NCBI GenBank assembly: GCA_011525915.1
Contig: WYBM01000081.1
Location: 1-63,436, forward strand
Source: Ardenticatenaceae bacterium
GTDB taxonomy: Bacteria; Chloroflexota; Anaerolineae; Promineifilales; Promineifilaceae
Direction of reading: 5' to 3'
DNA length: 63,436 nt
Under the pieces are notes generated by a model that saw only the letters and a program-made list of their open reading frames with translations, made no database searches and was not told where the DNA came from. The position numbers and the translations under genes were made by a program. Positions within the stretch are counted from its first letter, which is position 1; the number at the start of each line of letters is the position of its first letter. Of this stretch, positions 7,723-16,287 are shown piece after piece.

Positions 7723-8995
7723 GTCGGGTTCCTTTGCCCGGATCACTTTTAATGTGTAGAGAGGCGCCAATAAGGGCCGCACGTTCAGCCAGGCCCATCA
7801 GGCCGTAACGGCCGTGCCCCTTCACCCGCGCCGCATCAAACCCTACCCCATTATCCTCTATGATCAACACCACTGAAAACTGGTCACTGTTTACTGAAAA
7901 CTGGCCGCTCAGCCGCATATGTACCACGGTGGCCTGGGCATGTTTTTCTACGTTCAACAGCGCTTCCTCTGCAATGCGGTAAAGGGTTTGTTCCGTCAGC
8001 GGCGGCAGAGGGGGCAGCTCATGGTTAATCTGGCAGTGAAGGGTGAGGCCACTGCGTTCAGCCAGGGCGTCGGCCCGCTGGGCCAGGGCGGCGGCCAACC
8101 CTAACGCTTCCAGCGGCGAGGCGCGTAGGGCGGCAATAGCCCGGCGAGATTCGTCTAGTCCCTGCCGAATTTGCCGCTGTGCTTCTAGCAGTTCAGCGGT
8201 AGCCGCTTCAGGATTATGTTTGAGCAGGGTGTGCACGGCTTGCAGCTGCACGGCCGTGCCGGACAACGAATGTGCCAGCGTGTCATGCAGCTCCCGCGCC
8301 AGCCGGTTGCGTTCCTGGCTCACAGCCAACTGTTCCATAATAGCTGCTTGCTGGGCCAGCTGGCGGTTGGCGGCAGCCAGGGCCGCCTGCTCTCGTCGCT
8401 GTGCCGTAGCCAATGTGCTGACAATAAAAGCGATAATGAGCGTGGTGCCTAACAGCACAAAGCCGCGGACAGCATAAAGACCCCAGGTAAAAGCATCGGC
8501 CGGCAGCAGAAAAGGGGTCATGAAGTAACACAACCCGGCCAGCCCCTGGCTCCACCGCATCCCCCGAAACCCATATTGCCAGCTGGCCAACACCACCGGT
8601 ACCATCACAAACAGCAGTCCCAGAGCGTGAATGCTGTTGATCTGCTCCATACTCCAGTTTAAGCGGCTGATAAATAGTGGCAAACTCATCAATGGCTCAA
8701 AGGGTGACCAGGCACTCTGGATCAATTCCAGGAATGGGCTGATAATGGCCAGGATAATGGCCGCCACCAACTGAATGTGGGTCAAGCGATGCTCATGCTG
8801 GGGGAAGCGCTGCGGCCAGGGCAGCAGCCAGGCCAACAGCAAGATGCCCAACACCATGGACGCCCGCCATTTAACGAGCATCCAGGCTTGAACCAGCAAG
8901 TTTCCGCTGATGAGAGCGGTCAGCACCCCTACCAGTTTTAACCCGGCAGCCACCCGAAAGGTGTTCAGCAAAACCGGGGGCGGATGTCTATTCAT
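7682..8995 (-). CDS. NarX/DesK-type sensor histidine kinase
   Basis: 437-aa membrane histidine kinase. Residues 1 to about 195 contain roughly six hydrophobic helices, followed by a short coiled coil (QREQAALAAANRQLAQQ). The HisKA_3 dimerisation domain carries the phosphoacceptor His in ERNRLARELHDTLAHSLSG. The HATPase_c domain has the N box (EEALLNVEKHA), G1 (DNGVGFD) and G2 (GRYGLMGLAERA). The loop between N box and G1 is lengthened by GQFSVNSDQFS, encoded by a repeat word (ACTGAAAACTGG twice, 7872-7904), and the last ten residues come from the same repeat family. It starts 25 bp after the epimerase gene. Confidence 0.92.
   Translation of the reverse strand: MNRHPPPVLLNTFRVAAGLKLVGVLTALISGNLLVQAWMLVKWRASMVLGILLLAWLLPWPQRFPQHEHRLTHIQLVAAIILAIISPFLELIQSAWSPFEPLMSLPLFISRLNWSMEQINSIHALGLLFVMVPVVLASWQYGFRGMRWSQGLAGLCYFMTPFLLPADAFTWGLYAVRGFVLLGTTLIIAFIVSTLATAQRREQAALAAANRQLAQQAAIMEQLAVSQERNRLARELHDTLAHSLSGTAVQLQAVHTLLKHNPEAATAELLEAQRQIRQGLDESRRAIAALRASPLEALGLAAALAQRADALAERSGLTLHCQINHELPPLPPLTEQTLYRIAEEALLNVEKHAQATVVHMRLSGQFSVNSDQFSVVLIIEDNGVGFDAARVKGHGRYGLMGLAERAALIGASLHIKSDPGKGTRLQCSVSSTQLTKH
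7871..7905. repeat. ACTGAAAACTGG repeat inside a coding region
   Basis: Two copies of ACTGAAAACTGG (7872-7883 and 7893-7904) flank TCACTGTTT. They translate in frame to QFSVNSDQFSV within the ATPase domain of the histidine kinase, in a loop where related kinases have only a few residues. Confidence 0.6.
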
Positions 8996-9020
8996 GGCGC
9001 TATTATAGCTAATCTATCTT

Positions 9021-9965
9021 TCACCTTCGCCAACGTTGGCACAAATCGTGCGCCGCCTCTGGCCAGGTAGGAAACTGAAACGTAAATCCCTGTTCTGCTA
9101 ATATGCCGGGTATGACCCGTCTGCTCTTGAGTACCAGTTCGGTTTCAGTCCGCATCAAGGCGGCACCCACTTCGAGCATCCACGGTGCCGCCGGTAGGCC
9201 AATGGGCATACCCCAGGCCTGGCGCAGCGCCTTCATGAAGGCAGCGTTGGGCAAGGGGGTAGGGGCGGCCAGATTAACAGCCCCGGCCATGTCATGGTGT
9301 TCAATAAGCCAGAAAACAGCGTTGACAAAATCGGTTTCGTGAATCCAGGAGATGTACTGACGGCCGTTTCCCGCCTGCCCGCCCAAACCAACACGAACCA
9401 AACGCAGCAACGCATCAAAGATACCGCCGCGATCAGGGCTCATCACCATGGCCGAACGCATTTTCACCTTACGCGTATGCGGGGTGTGGGCTTCGTCAAC
9501 CACCTGTTCCCACTGCCGGGCCACTTCGATGCTGAACCGCCATGTATCGGGAACGTCCGCTTCTTCTCCACCGATCAGGCCGGTGTGTTCATCGTTGGCG
9601 GCGTCAAGCCGATGGGCGTAAAGGGTGGCCGTGCTGGCCTGGAGCCAGACAGGCGGTGGGTGGGTGGCCGCCGTTATGACCTGGCCCACAACACGGGTGG
9701 CATTAAGCCGAGAGTCAAGGATCGCTTGGCGGTTTTGTGGATGATAACGGCAGTTGACGCTGCGCCCGGCCAGGTTAATGATGACCTGAGCGTCTTCAAA
9801 TTCGGCGGCCCAATCACCAACCGTAAGACCATCCCATTGTCTGACTCGCCAGGGCGCCTGGTATGGCTGACGGCTCAAAACGACCACGTCATGATCATGG
9901 GCATGAAACGCACGGGCCAGCATGGTGCCCACCTGGCCGGATCCACCGGGAATAATGATCTTCAT
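9021..9965 (-). CDS. TIGR01777-family NAD(P)-dependent sugar-epimerase-like protein
   Basis: Atypical extended SDR of the YfcH/TIGR01777 group; 315 aa from the ATG at 9965. The start is set by the Rossmann signature MKIIIPGGSGQVGTML; an upstream start would add 38 Arg/Ala-rich residues from the preceding gene's tail. Family landmarks include VVVLSRQP, NLAGRSVNCRY and GQVITAAT. The C-terminal DUF1731-like segment (PWMLEVGAALMRTETELVLKSRRVIPG … GFTFQFP) is complete. The substrate is unknown for the whole family. It lies 5 bp after the stop of the methyltransferase/DCC fusion, in the same run as the BchE-like protein. Confidence 0.9.
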   Translation of the reverse strand: MKIIIPGGSGQVGTMLARAFHAHDHDVVVLSRQPYQAPWRVRQWDGLTVGDWAAEFEDAQVIINLAGRSVNCRYHPQNRQAILDSRLNATRVVGQVITAATHPPPVWLQASTATLYAHRLDAANDEHTGLIGGEEADVPDTWRFSIEVARQWEQVVDEAHTPHTRKVKMRSAMVMSPDRGGIFDALLRLVRVGLGGQAGNGRQYISWIHETDFVNAVFWLIEHHDMAGAVNLAAPTPLPNAAFMKALRQAWGMPIGLPAAPWMLEVGAALMRTETELVLKSRRVIPGILAEQGFTFQFPTWPEAAHDLCQRWRR

Positions 9966-9970
9966 GTTAT

Positions 9971-11272
9971 CTACCCTACCTCGCATAATGGCCGGGCATC
10001 GCCGCCGACGGCGTCTACCAGCAGTTGCAGCAACGGCCGTAACCCCGGCAGCCGTATCATCACCCCCAACAGAGCCCACCCCAGGTGAATGTGTTCAATG
10101 GCCCGGGCAAAGGCAGCCACGCCGGTTTCGGCACGGCCGTATCCCCCCGGTTCATACGTCAGACGTGTTAACGCCTGGGAGGGGTGATGCTCTGCGGCCG
10201 TAAAGACCAGGCCCACTGGGCTTCGCTTTTCCAGCCAGCGCCACAGCTGTGAACAGGGCTGGCAGGTAGCGGCGATGTATAGGCGGGCCTTTTCCTGACC
10301 TTCCGGTGTATAGGGCCGCCAGCGGGGAAGCCAGTTGCCCACATGATGGCGATAATCGTCCCAAGCTGTGCCATACCGCTCACGCATATCACCCCCTTCG
10401 CTCCAACTGGCTAACCCGGCGCTGTAAACAAACGTGACAACGCCGGCCAGCGCCACCCAGGGGCTTTGCAGCGCCCACCCCAGGCCCAGGAAAATGAGGG
10501 TAGTGGCCAGCTGCATCGGGTTTGCTACATAAGCGTAGAGGCCGCTGGTTACCAGGCGTTGTGGTGGGTCAAAGGGCAGGGGGGTGCCGCCACCCCGGTT
10601 TGCAAATTCCTGAACGGCGCTTAGGCCCATGCCGGTGGGCACAGCCAGCAGCTGCAGTATGAGGCTGTTGTGCCACAACGGCCGCTGCCAGATAACCTCC
10701 CATCTTGCTCCTGTTAGTTCTATGATAAGCGCCGGTAATAACCCCAGAACGGTAGCCCCAAAGATGACTCCCAGCAGCGATACCCGCAGTGGCAGCCAGG
10801 CTTCGGCCGTTGTCCAGCGTGCCAGCAGCTGTGCTGGCAGCAAACAAACAGCCAGCGTCACCGTCTCGCCCACCAGCCAGGCCGGCCCCAATTGGATAAC
10901 GGGGGCGGCCAGCGGCATGGTGACCGCATCCATCAGGAACAAGGGAACGACCAGCAGCGGCAGCGGCAGCCGGGGCCAGGCCAGATGCGGCAGCGCACCC
11001 CACAGCAGAACCCAGCCAATCATCAGGTCCAGCGGCAAACCCAGGATAACACCACCATCCACGTCAAAGTGCCACCAGCCAAGCTGTATGGCTGCCAGAT
11101 TCAGGCAAAAGAGTGAGGGTGTCAGCCAGGCGCAGGCCAGAAAAACGCCTGCCTGCTGCCGTGTGGTAGGGCGGCGCCACAGCCACAGCAGCCACACGGC
11201 CGTAAGCGGCAGCAGTAACGTCAGCGAGCGAATGGTGAGGGGGGATAATGGTGGGATCATGTCAGCTCTCAC
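9971..11272 (-). CDS. Isoprenylcysteine-methyltransferase-like membrane protein fused to a DCC thiol domain
   Basis: 433-aa fusion. The first half is a polytopic membrane region of about seven helices. An ICMT/PEMT-type methyltransferase module follows (residues about 215-310: RLVTSGLYAYVANPMQLATTL … RERYGTAWDDYRHHVGNWLPR), which in this superfamily binds SAM at the membrane. From about residue 331 the protein continues into a DCC-type (DUF393) domain with Cys337-x-x-Cys340 (TCQPCSQLW) and the family's C-terminal helices. The usual DCC Asp before the first Cys is absent. The start at 11272 overlaps the upstream gene by 11 bp, and the stop lies 5 bp before the epimerase start. DCC proteins often neighbour TIGR01777 epimerases, which supports a shared pathway. 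The substrate is unknown. Confidence 0.75.
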   Translation of the reverse strand: MRADMIPPLSPLTIRSLTLLLPLTAVWLLWLWRRPTTRQQAGVFLACAWLTPSLFCLNLAAIQLGWWHFDVDGGVILGLPLDLMIGWVLLWGALPHLAWPRLPLPLLVVPLFLMDAVTMPLAAPVIQLGPAWLVGETVTLAVCLLPAQLLARWTTAEAWLPLRVSLLGVIFGATVLGLLPALIIELTGARWEVIWQRPLWHNSLILQLLAVPTGMGLSAVQEFANRGGGTPLPFDPPQRLVTSGLYAYVANPMQLATTLIFLGLGWALQSPWVALAGVVTFVYSAGLASWSEGGDMRERYGTAWDDYRHHVGNWLPRWRPYTPEGQEKARLYIAATCQPCSQLWRWLEKRSPVGLVFTAAEHHPSQALTRLTYEPGGYGRAETGVAAFARAIEHIHLGWALLGVMIRLPGLRPLLQLLVDAVGGDARPLCEVG

Positions 11273-12158
11273 TTGGGAAAAAGGTGGCTAACAGATAATC
11301 TGCTGCCAGGCCCACACCGTACCGTTCCAGCGGGGCAAAGTACCAGGCCGGGTCCAGTTGGCGTTCATAGGTGATGGTCCAGGTAACCAGGGTGTGGGTG
11401 GCGTCCACGGCCGTCCACTGCACATCGGCCGCCTGCCAGGTGAGCCAGCCAGCGATGGGCGTGCTGTCCGCTGCCGCCTGAAAACGAACGCTGTTGGTGC
11501 CGCGGGCCATAATTTCCCATTGCATCTGGCCCATCGCCTGATGGCCGTTGGTAAAGGACACAACGCGCCTGTCACCCACGGCCAGACCGTGGCCGGCAGC
11601 GCTGTCAGGGACAGGAAACCCAAGACGGAAGAAGAGGGGTAACGGCCGTGTCCATGCCGGTGTCTGGGCCAGCGTTTGGGTTACCTCCCATTCAGGTGCC
11701 GGCACCACACGGCTGACGCTGACAGCGTTGGCCCGGTTAAATGCCAATGATTCGTGTGTTCCTTCCAGGCTGGACAATAACAGGATGGGCAGCAGCAAGA
11801 AGCCATATATGCCTTTTTGTTCGCGTCTGGCAATATCCAGCAACAGGCCAATGACCAGAGCGACAGCGTAAAAGAGAGGTGCCGCCATCAGGATACAAAT
11901 GCCCCCTTCTTGCAGCGAAATGAGTGCCAGCAGCAGAGCAATGGTGGTGGCCTTTAAGACCATACCGGTAACGCTCTTGGCCTGTGGCGTCAGGGCAATG
12001 ATCAGGGCGATGATGGCCGGCAAGCCCACAAAGAGGGCGGCTGTTTCTTTTAACCCGTTGTTGGTCAGCAGCATATAGCCCAGCCGCGCCGCCGCCAGAC
12101 TGAGAATAAGCAGCACCAACCCCCATTGGGCGCGAGAAGGTTGTTTTGATTCTTTCAC
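11262..12158 (-). CDS. Membrane protein with C-terminal soluble domain, unknown function
   Basis: 298 aa. About five hydrophobic helices occupy residues 14-130. A soluble domain of about 160 residues follows, ending in WTITYERQLDPAWYFAPLERYGVGLAADYLLATF. Its alternating beta pattern and 'T-W-T-[IV]-x-Y-x-R-x-[LF]-D-P-x-W-Y-F-x-P' ending suggest an SRPBCC (polyketide-cyclase-like) helix-grip fold, but this is inference from pattern only. It starts 17 bp after the BchE-like gene and overlaps the next gene by 11 bp, so it is translationally coupled within the run. Confidence 0.65.
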   Translation of the reverse strand: MKESKQPSRAQWGLVLLILSLAAARLGYMLLTNNGLKETAALFVGLPAIIALIIALTPQAKSVTGMVLKATTIALLLALISLQEGGICILMAAPLFYAVALVIGLLLDIARREQKGIYGFLLLPILLLSSLEGTHESLAFNRANAVSVSRVVPAPEWEVTQTLAQTPAWTRPLPLFFRLGFPVPDSAAGHGLAVGDRRVVSFTNGHQAMGQMQWEIMARGTNSVRFQAAADSTPIAGWLTWQAADVQWTAVDATHTLVTWTITYERQLDPAWYFAPLERYGVGLAADYLLATFFPSES

Positions 12159-12175
12159 GGTATTTTTCCTTTTTG

Positions 12176-13672
12176 TTAGGGTTCACGGATTACGGATAGG
12201 GGTATACGGCCGTGTGGCATGTCTGGCAGCCACGCCATACTTCCCAGCGGCGCAAAACGAGTGGCCGTCAGAAATTCAGCAATTTCGGCCAGGAAGACGC
12301 GCATGCCTACCAACAGGGATGAACGCATAATGCGGCGCACACGGCCGTCAGACTGCCAGACCAGCCGGGTTACGCCACGGGGCCGTAAATGGTACAAAGC
12401 CTCGGTAAGTTTGACCCCCAGGAAGAGCGCGGTGGGGGAAAGACGGGGGGTGTGAATAACCTGGTTGCGGTATGTCCACCTGGCCAGGTCTGGCTGGATG
12501 ATATGGGCCGGGTCCGTGTGCCGGCCGTCACGTGTCCAGAAGTGGGGTGTCAGATAAACGGCATTGACAATGTCGGCGTCCAATGCCAATAATTTGCGCA
12601 GCTTGCGGCCCAGCCGGCCCGCGGTTTCATCTTCCAGGCCATAGATGATGTTGGCCAGGCTGATGATGTTATGCTGCCGCAGCAGCCGGACCGCTTCTTT
12701 AGATACCTGGAACGGATTGTTCTTGTGTATGGCACTGATGACATCATCTTCCAGTGACTCTACCCCCATCACCACGTAATCGACACCGGCTTTTTTGTAA
12801 AGTGGCAGCAAGTCGGCGTCACGCACCACGTCGGCGGCCGTCATGTTCAGGTTTAATGACAGCCCCAGGTCAGCCTCAATGAGCAATGACAACGCTTCTC
12901 GTGCTGCTTCGCGGTCGGCGGCAAAGTTCTCATCTGCCAGCCAGACAATTTTAACGTCGTATTCGTGGGCCAGGGTCGTCAGTTGGGCCACAAAGTTCTG
13001 CGGTGACCGGTGCCGCCACTTTTTCCAGAACATCCATTGGCCGCAGTAGGTGCAGGTGAGGGGACAGCCTCGACTGAACTGCATACCGGCGGCACGCCCC
13101 ACGCCAAACAACTTATATCCTGGCCAGTCTACCAACTCCCACCCCGGCCGGTAGGCATCCAGGTCTTGAATGGGTGGGCGGGGCGGGTTGGTGTGAACAT
13201 GGCCGTGGTCCCGCCACACAACCCCCGCCACCGCCGCACAATCCCCCTCACTGGCCCAGGCATTCACCAATTCCACGGCCGTTTGTTCTCCCTCACCACG
13301 TACAACGGCGTCAATTGCCGGGTGATTTTGTAAAATGGATTCGGCGGCATACGTGGGATAGACGCCGCCGTAGGCGATCTTAACATGGGGCAGGGCAGCT
13401 TTTAGATGCACGGCCGTCTCCAGGCAGGTGGTATGGGCCGCGGTAGAGCCGGTGTGTCCCAGCAAAATACAATCAGGCTGAAAGCGTGTGATGTCGGCGA
13501 CCAGCCGCGCCAGCGGCCAGCCATACAGGTCATTATCAATGAGTTTGACGGTATGGCCGGCATCCAGCAATGGGCCGCCAATCAGCACCAGCCCCAAAGG
13601 AATCTGGTAGCCCAGGCCAAAACGGTTGGCGATAAAGCGGCGTGCCGGCGTGAGAAGGATGACTCGTGACAT
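12176..13672 (-). CDS. BchE-like cobalamin-binding radical SAM protein
   Basis: 498-aa B12-binding radical SAM enzyme. A Rossmann-type cobalamin-binding domain lies at about residues 1-135 and the radical SAM core at 195-400. The [4Fe-4S] ligands are Cys203, Cys207 and Cys210 (RGCPLTCTYC). The following GQWMFWKKWRHRSP … WLADENF is strongly reminiscent of BchE, the anaerobic Mg-protoporphyrin IX monomethyl ester cyclase. No Mg-chelatase or other bch genes are present in the window, so a related but different substrate is likely. It is the first gene of a six-gene run ending in a two-component system. The ATG at 13672 gives the correct family N-terminus. Confidence 0.85.
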   Translation of the reverse strand: MSRVILLTPARRFIANRFGLGYQIPLGLVLIGGPLLDAGHTVKLIDNDLYGWPLARLVADITRFQPDCILLGHTGSTAAHTTCLETAVHLKAALPHVKIAYGGVYPTYAAESILQNHPAIDAVVRGEGEQTAVELVNAWASEGDCAAVAGVVWRDHGHVHTNPPRPPIQDLDAYRPGWELVDWPGYKLFGVGRAAGMQFSRGCPLTCTYCGQWMFWKKWRHRSPQNFVAQLTTLAHEYDVKIVWLADENFAADREAAREALSLLIEADLGLSLNLNMTAADVVRDADLLPLYKKAGVDYVVMGVESLEDDVISAIHKNNPFQVSKEAVRLLRQHNIISLANIIYGLEDETAGRLGRKLRKLLALDADIVNAVYLTPHFWTRDGRHTDPAHIIQPDLARWTYRNQVIHTPRLSPTALFLGVKLTEALYHLRPRGVTRLVWQSDGRVRRIMRSSLLVGMRVFLAEIAEFLTATRFAPLGSMAWLPDMPHGRIPLSVIREP

Positions 13673-13997
13673 GATGGTGGTCCGTAGCCCGTAAGCGGCC
13701 TGCCACTTACGGATAATGTTTTACGGGACATTGTGCCGTTTATGAGACGTAGATGATAGTGCCTGGGGTCATGGGCGGGTATGACGGCCGTCATTAGAGA
13801 AGGGAAAGCGCCGCAATCTTTCAGATTGCCAGATTCTCACTGTCATATAAAGATATGTTCATACTTTTTTTACAAACACGGGTCAGAATCGGGCAAGTAT
13901 TATAAGATTGAGCTATAAGAGCATCATAACCAGCTTTTCTAAGCCGGTTTCAATCCCTTAACTCACTCACTCACTCACTTTACAAGGAGACAATGCG
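13673..13997. promoter_or_regulatory. Divergent promoter region between the BchE-like operon and htrA
   Basis: 325 bp without genes. It contains a small hairpin (GCAATCT TTC AGATTGC, 13812-13828), an AT-rich stretch around 13840-13920 suitable for promoters, and a CACT-type tetranucleotide run at 13961-13979. Just before the htrA start is AAGGAG. I could not place -35/-10 boxes with confidence. Confidence 0.45.
13961..13979. repeat. ACTC tetranucleotide tandem repeat
   Basis: Four and a half copies of ACTC run up to the ribosome-binding site of htrA, whose AAGGAG begins at 13984. A short tandem repeat this close to a start could change spacing by slippage, but its length here is ordinary. 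Confidence 0.6.
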
Positions 13998-15338
13998 TTG
14001 AAAAGAGTCATAACTTTCCCCATCATCTTAACGATTTTACTGCTGTTGGCCACCGGCTGCAGCCTGACACAAGAAGCTACCGTGCCCGTGCTTACTGGCG
14101 CTAACGAAAGCAGCTCTAATGGCATCGTTGAAGCTTCAAATGTTGTGGCGCCTGTCATGCAAAGTGTGCCAGACACGGCCGTGGCTGGTGACATCGTCAC
14201 CGAACAAACCTACATTAACCTCTACAAACTGGTTAATCCCGCTGTGGTTAATATCCAGGTGACCGGCAGCCGCATGACCAACGTTTTTCAGTTCCCTGAA
14301 GGCGAAGTCCCTGACATTCCCGAGCATGAAGATCTGCCAGGTAACCCATTTGAGGGCTTTCCCGGATTACCTGAAGACTTTGACCCTGAAAATTTACCGC
14401 AAATTCCTTCTTCCGGACAGGGGTCTGGTTTTGTCTATGATAAAGAGGGCCACATCATCACCAACAACCACGTGGTAGAAGGCGCCAAGGAAATTACCGT
14501 CATCTTTGCTGATGGCTCAGAGGCGGAAGCCACCATTGTGGGCCGCGACCCCGGCTCTGACCTGGCTGTTATTAAAGTAGACGTAGATGCGGCCAAGCTG
14601 ACGCCAGTGGTGATTGGTGATTCGGACGCTCTGGAAGTGGGCCAATTGGTAGCCACCATTGGCAACCCGTTTGGGTTAGACGGTTCCATGTCTACGGGCA
14701 TTGTGGCCGGCCTGGGGCGTACCTTGCCCGGTGCCGTAGCCCCCGGTGGCGCACGCTTTAATATCCCCAACATTATCCAGACTGATGCTGTGATAAACCC
14801 CGGTAATTCCGGCGGCCCCTTGCTCAATCTGGATGGGGAAGTGATTGGCGTTAACACAGCCATTCAGACTGATCCATCTAGCTTTAGCTTTACACCCAGC
14901 TTTGGCGGCGTCGGCTACGCCGTGCCCTCCAACATTGTTCGCCGTGCCGTGCCGGAACTCATTGCCAATGGTCAGGTGAAGCATCCGTGGATGGGTATCT
15001 CCGGCGGTTCCCTGGCGAAAGAACAGGCTGAAGCGATGAACCTGGACGGGAGTCAAAAAGGGGTACTCATTCAAGAGGTTATGGCAGATGGCCCGGCTGC
15101 TAAAGCCGGTTTACGGGGCAGTGATAGCACGATCACGTTAAACGGCTTTAATATAGGGATTGGTGGCGACATCATTGTGCAGATTGATGATCAGCCGGTC
15201 AATCAGTTTGAAGACCTGTTGGGGTATATCGTTACCCGCGCCGATGTTGGCCAGACCGTGACCATCAAGGTGCTCCGTGATGGTGAGTTGGTGGACGTGT
15301 CGTTGACGCTGGAAGCACGGCCGTCGGCTACGCCGTAA
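13998..15338 (+). CDS. HtrA/DegP-like lipoprotein serine protease with PDZ domain
   Basis: 446-aa trypsin-fold protease for envelope protein quality control. Residues 1-21 form a lipoprotein signal ending in ATG-Cys21, so the protein is probably membrane-anchored outside the cell. The catalytic triad is His158 (NNHVVEG), Asp188 (DPGSDLAVIKV) and Ser271 (INPGNSGGPLL). A single PDZ domain covers about residues 335-440 (GVLIQEVMADGPAAKAGL). A Pro/Glu/Asp-rich insert at 100-138 precedes the protease domain. The start is a TTG, chosen because AAGGAG (13984-13989) sits 8 nt upstream and the nearby ATG (13993) is out of frame and stops after two codons. Confidence 0.93.
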   Translation: MKRVITFPIILTILLLLATGCSLTQEATVPVLTGANESSSNGIVEASNVVAPVMQSVPDTAVAGDIVTEQTYINLYKLVNPAVVNIQVTGSRMTNVFQFPEGEVPDIPEHEDLPGNPFEGFPGLPEDFDPENLPQIPSSGQGSGFVYDKEGHIITNNHVVEGAKEITVIFADGSEAEATIVGRDPGSDLAVIKVDVDAAKLTPVVIGDSDALEVGQLVATIGNPFGLDGSMSTGIVAGLGRTLPGAVAPGGARFNIPNIIQTDAVINPGNSGGPLLNLDGEVIGVNTAIQTDPSSFSFTPSFGGVGYAVPSNIVRRAVPELIANGQVKHPWMGISGGSLAKEQAEAMNLDGSQKGVLIQEVMADGPAAKAGLRGSDSTITLNGFNIGIGGDIIVQIDDQPVNQFEDLLGYIVTRADVGQTVTIKVLRDGELVDVSLTLEARPSATP

Positions 15339-15344
15339 ATAACT

Positions 15345-15380
15345 GGCAATCGGTGAACGGTAAGCCGTTCACCGATTGCC
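15345..15380. terminator. Perfect 16-bp inverted repeat after htrA
   Basis: GGCAATCGGTGAACGG (15345-15360) and CCGTTCACCGATTGCC (15365-15380) are exact reverse complements around a TAAG loop. The hairpin sits 7 bp after the htrA stop. It lacks a T-tract, so it may act as an mRNA-stabilising or attenuating hairpin as well as a terminator. Confidence 0.7.
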
Positions 15381-15401
15381 CATACATAACAGGAGGAACC
15401 G

Positions 15402-16274
15402 ATGCTACCCATAGCCACTTTTTCTATTGTCGCTTATGATCCCAACCGGCAGGAATGGGGGGTGGCGGTGCAGTCCAAGTTTATGGCCTGCGCCGCCGTG
15501 GTCTCTTGGGCACAGGCCGGAGCTGGGGCAGTGGCCACACAATCTTACGCCAACATTCGCTATGGGCCCGATGGCCTGGCGATGATGGCAGCCGACCAAT
15601 CGGCCGCGGACACCATTGCCACCCTGACGGCCGTCGACGAGATGCGTGGGCAGCGCCAGGTGGGCATGGTAGACAAACACGGCCGGGCGGCGGCCTTCAC
15701 TGGCGATGAGTGTTATGCGTGGGCCGGGCATACGGTAGGTGACCACTTTGCCTGCCAGGGCAATATCCTGATCCCCGGCACGGTGGAAGCTATGGTGGCT
15801 GCTTATGAGCAGGCGCGCCGTGGGCCGGGCGAACTGGCTGACTGGCTGGTAGCCACCCTGGCGGCCGGGCAAGCGGCCGGCGGCGACAGACGCGGGCGGC
15901 AGGCGGCCGGCGTGCTGGTGGTACGTGAAGATGGCGGCTACGGTGGCAACAATGATCGCTACCTGGATTTGCGGGTAGATGATCACCCCACACCGATTCA
16001 AAAGCTGCAAGAACTGGTGGCCATGCATCATCTCTATTTCGGCCAGGTGAACCCGGCCGACCTGATTCCCCTGGCCGATGTAGCTGGCGACTTACAGACC
16101 TTACTCCACCGCACCGGTCATTATACCGGCCCGGCATCAGGCACGTTTGACACCGCTACGCGCCAGGCACTGCGGGCGTTGGTGGGGGAAGAAAACCTGG
16201 AAGAGCGCTGGAACGGAGAGGGGGAGATGATTGATAAGGTGGTGGTTGACTTTTTACGGCAGCGATTTGGCTAG
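15402..16274 (+). CDS. DUF1028 protein with peptidoglycan-binding-like C-terminus
   Basis: 290 aa. Residues 1 to about 205 match the DUF1028 family, a predicted Ntn-hydrolase fold (TFSIVAYDPNRQEWGVAVQSKF, then GAGAVATQSYAN, and CQGNILIP … YGGNNDRYLDLRVDDH). The C-terminal 70 residues form a helical domain like PG_binding_2 (LQTLLHRTGHYTGPASGTFDTATRQALRAL), which is the common partner domain. No signal peptide is present. The molecular function of DUF1028 is not established. It has a good ribosome-binding site (AGGAGG) 7 bp before the ATG. Confidence 0.88.
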   Translation: MLPIATFSIVAYDPNRQEWGVAVQSKFMACAAVVSWAQAGAGAVATQSYANIRYGPDGLAMMAADQSAADTIATLTAVDEMRGQRQVGMVDKHGRAAAFTGDECYAWAGHTVGDHFACQGNILIPGTVEAMVAAYEQARRGPGELADWLVATLAAGQAAGGDRRGRQAAGVLVVREDGGYGGNNDRYLDLRVDDHPTPIQKLQELVAMHHLYFGQVNPADLIPLADVAGDLQTLLHRTGHYTGPASGTFDTATRQALRALVGEENLEERWNGEGEMIDKVVVDFLRQRFG

Positions 16275-16287
16275 AGGAGGCGTTGTG

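Noticed and set aside
9294..10088. 264-aa plus-strand frame opposite the epimerase gene
   Set aside because: It is antisense to a clear Rossmann-fold gene and has no domain signature; long shadows are expected at this GC.
12176..13672. Calling the gene bchE and inferring phototrophy
   Set aside because: Motifs are BchE-like, but no chlorophyll-synthesis or reaction-centre genes are in the window, so a functional name is not justified.
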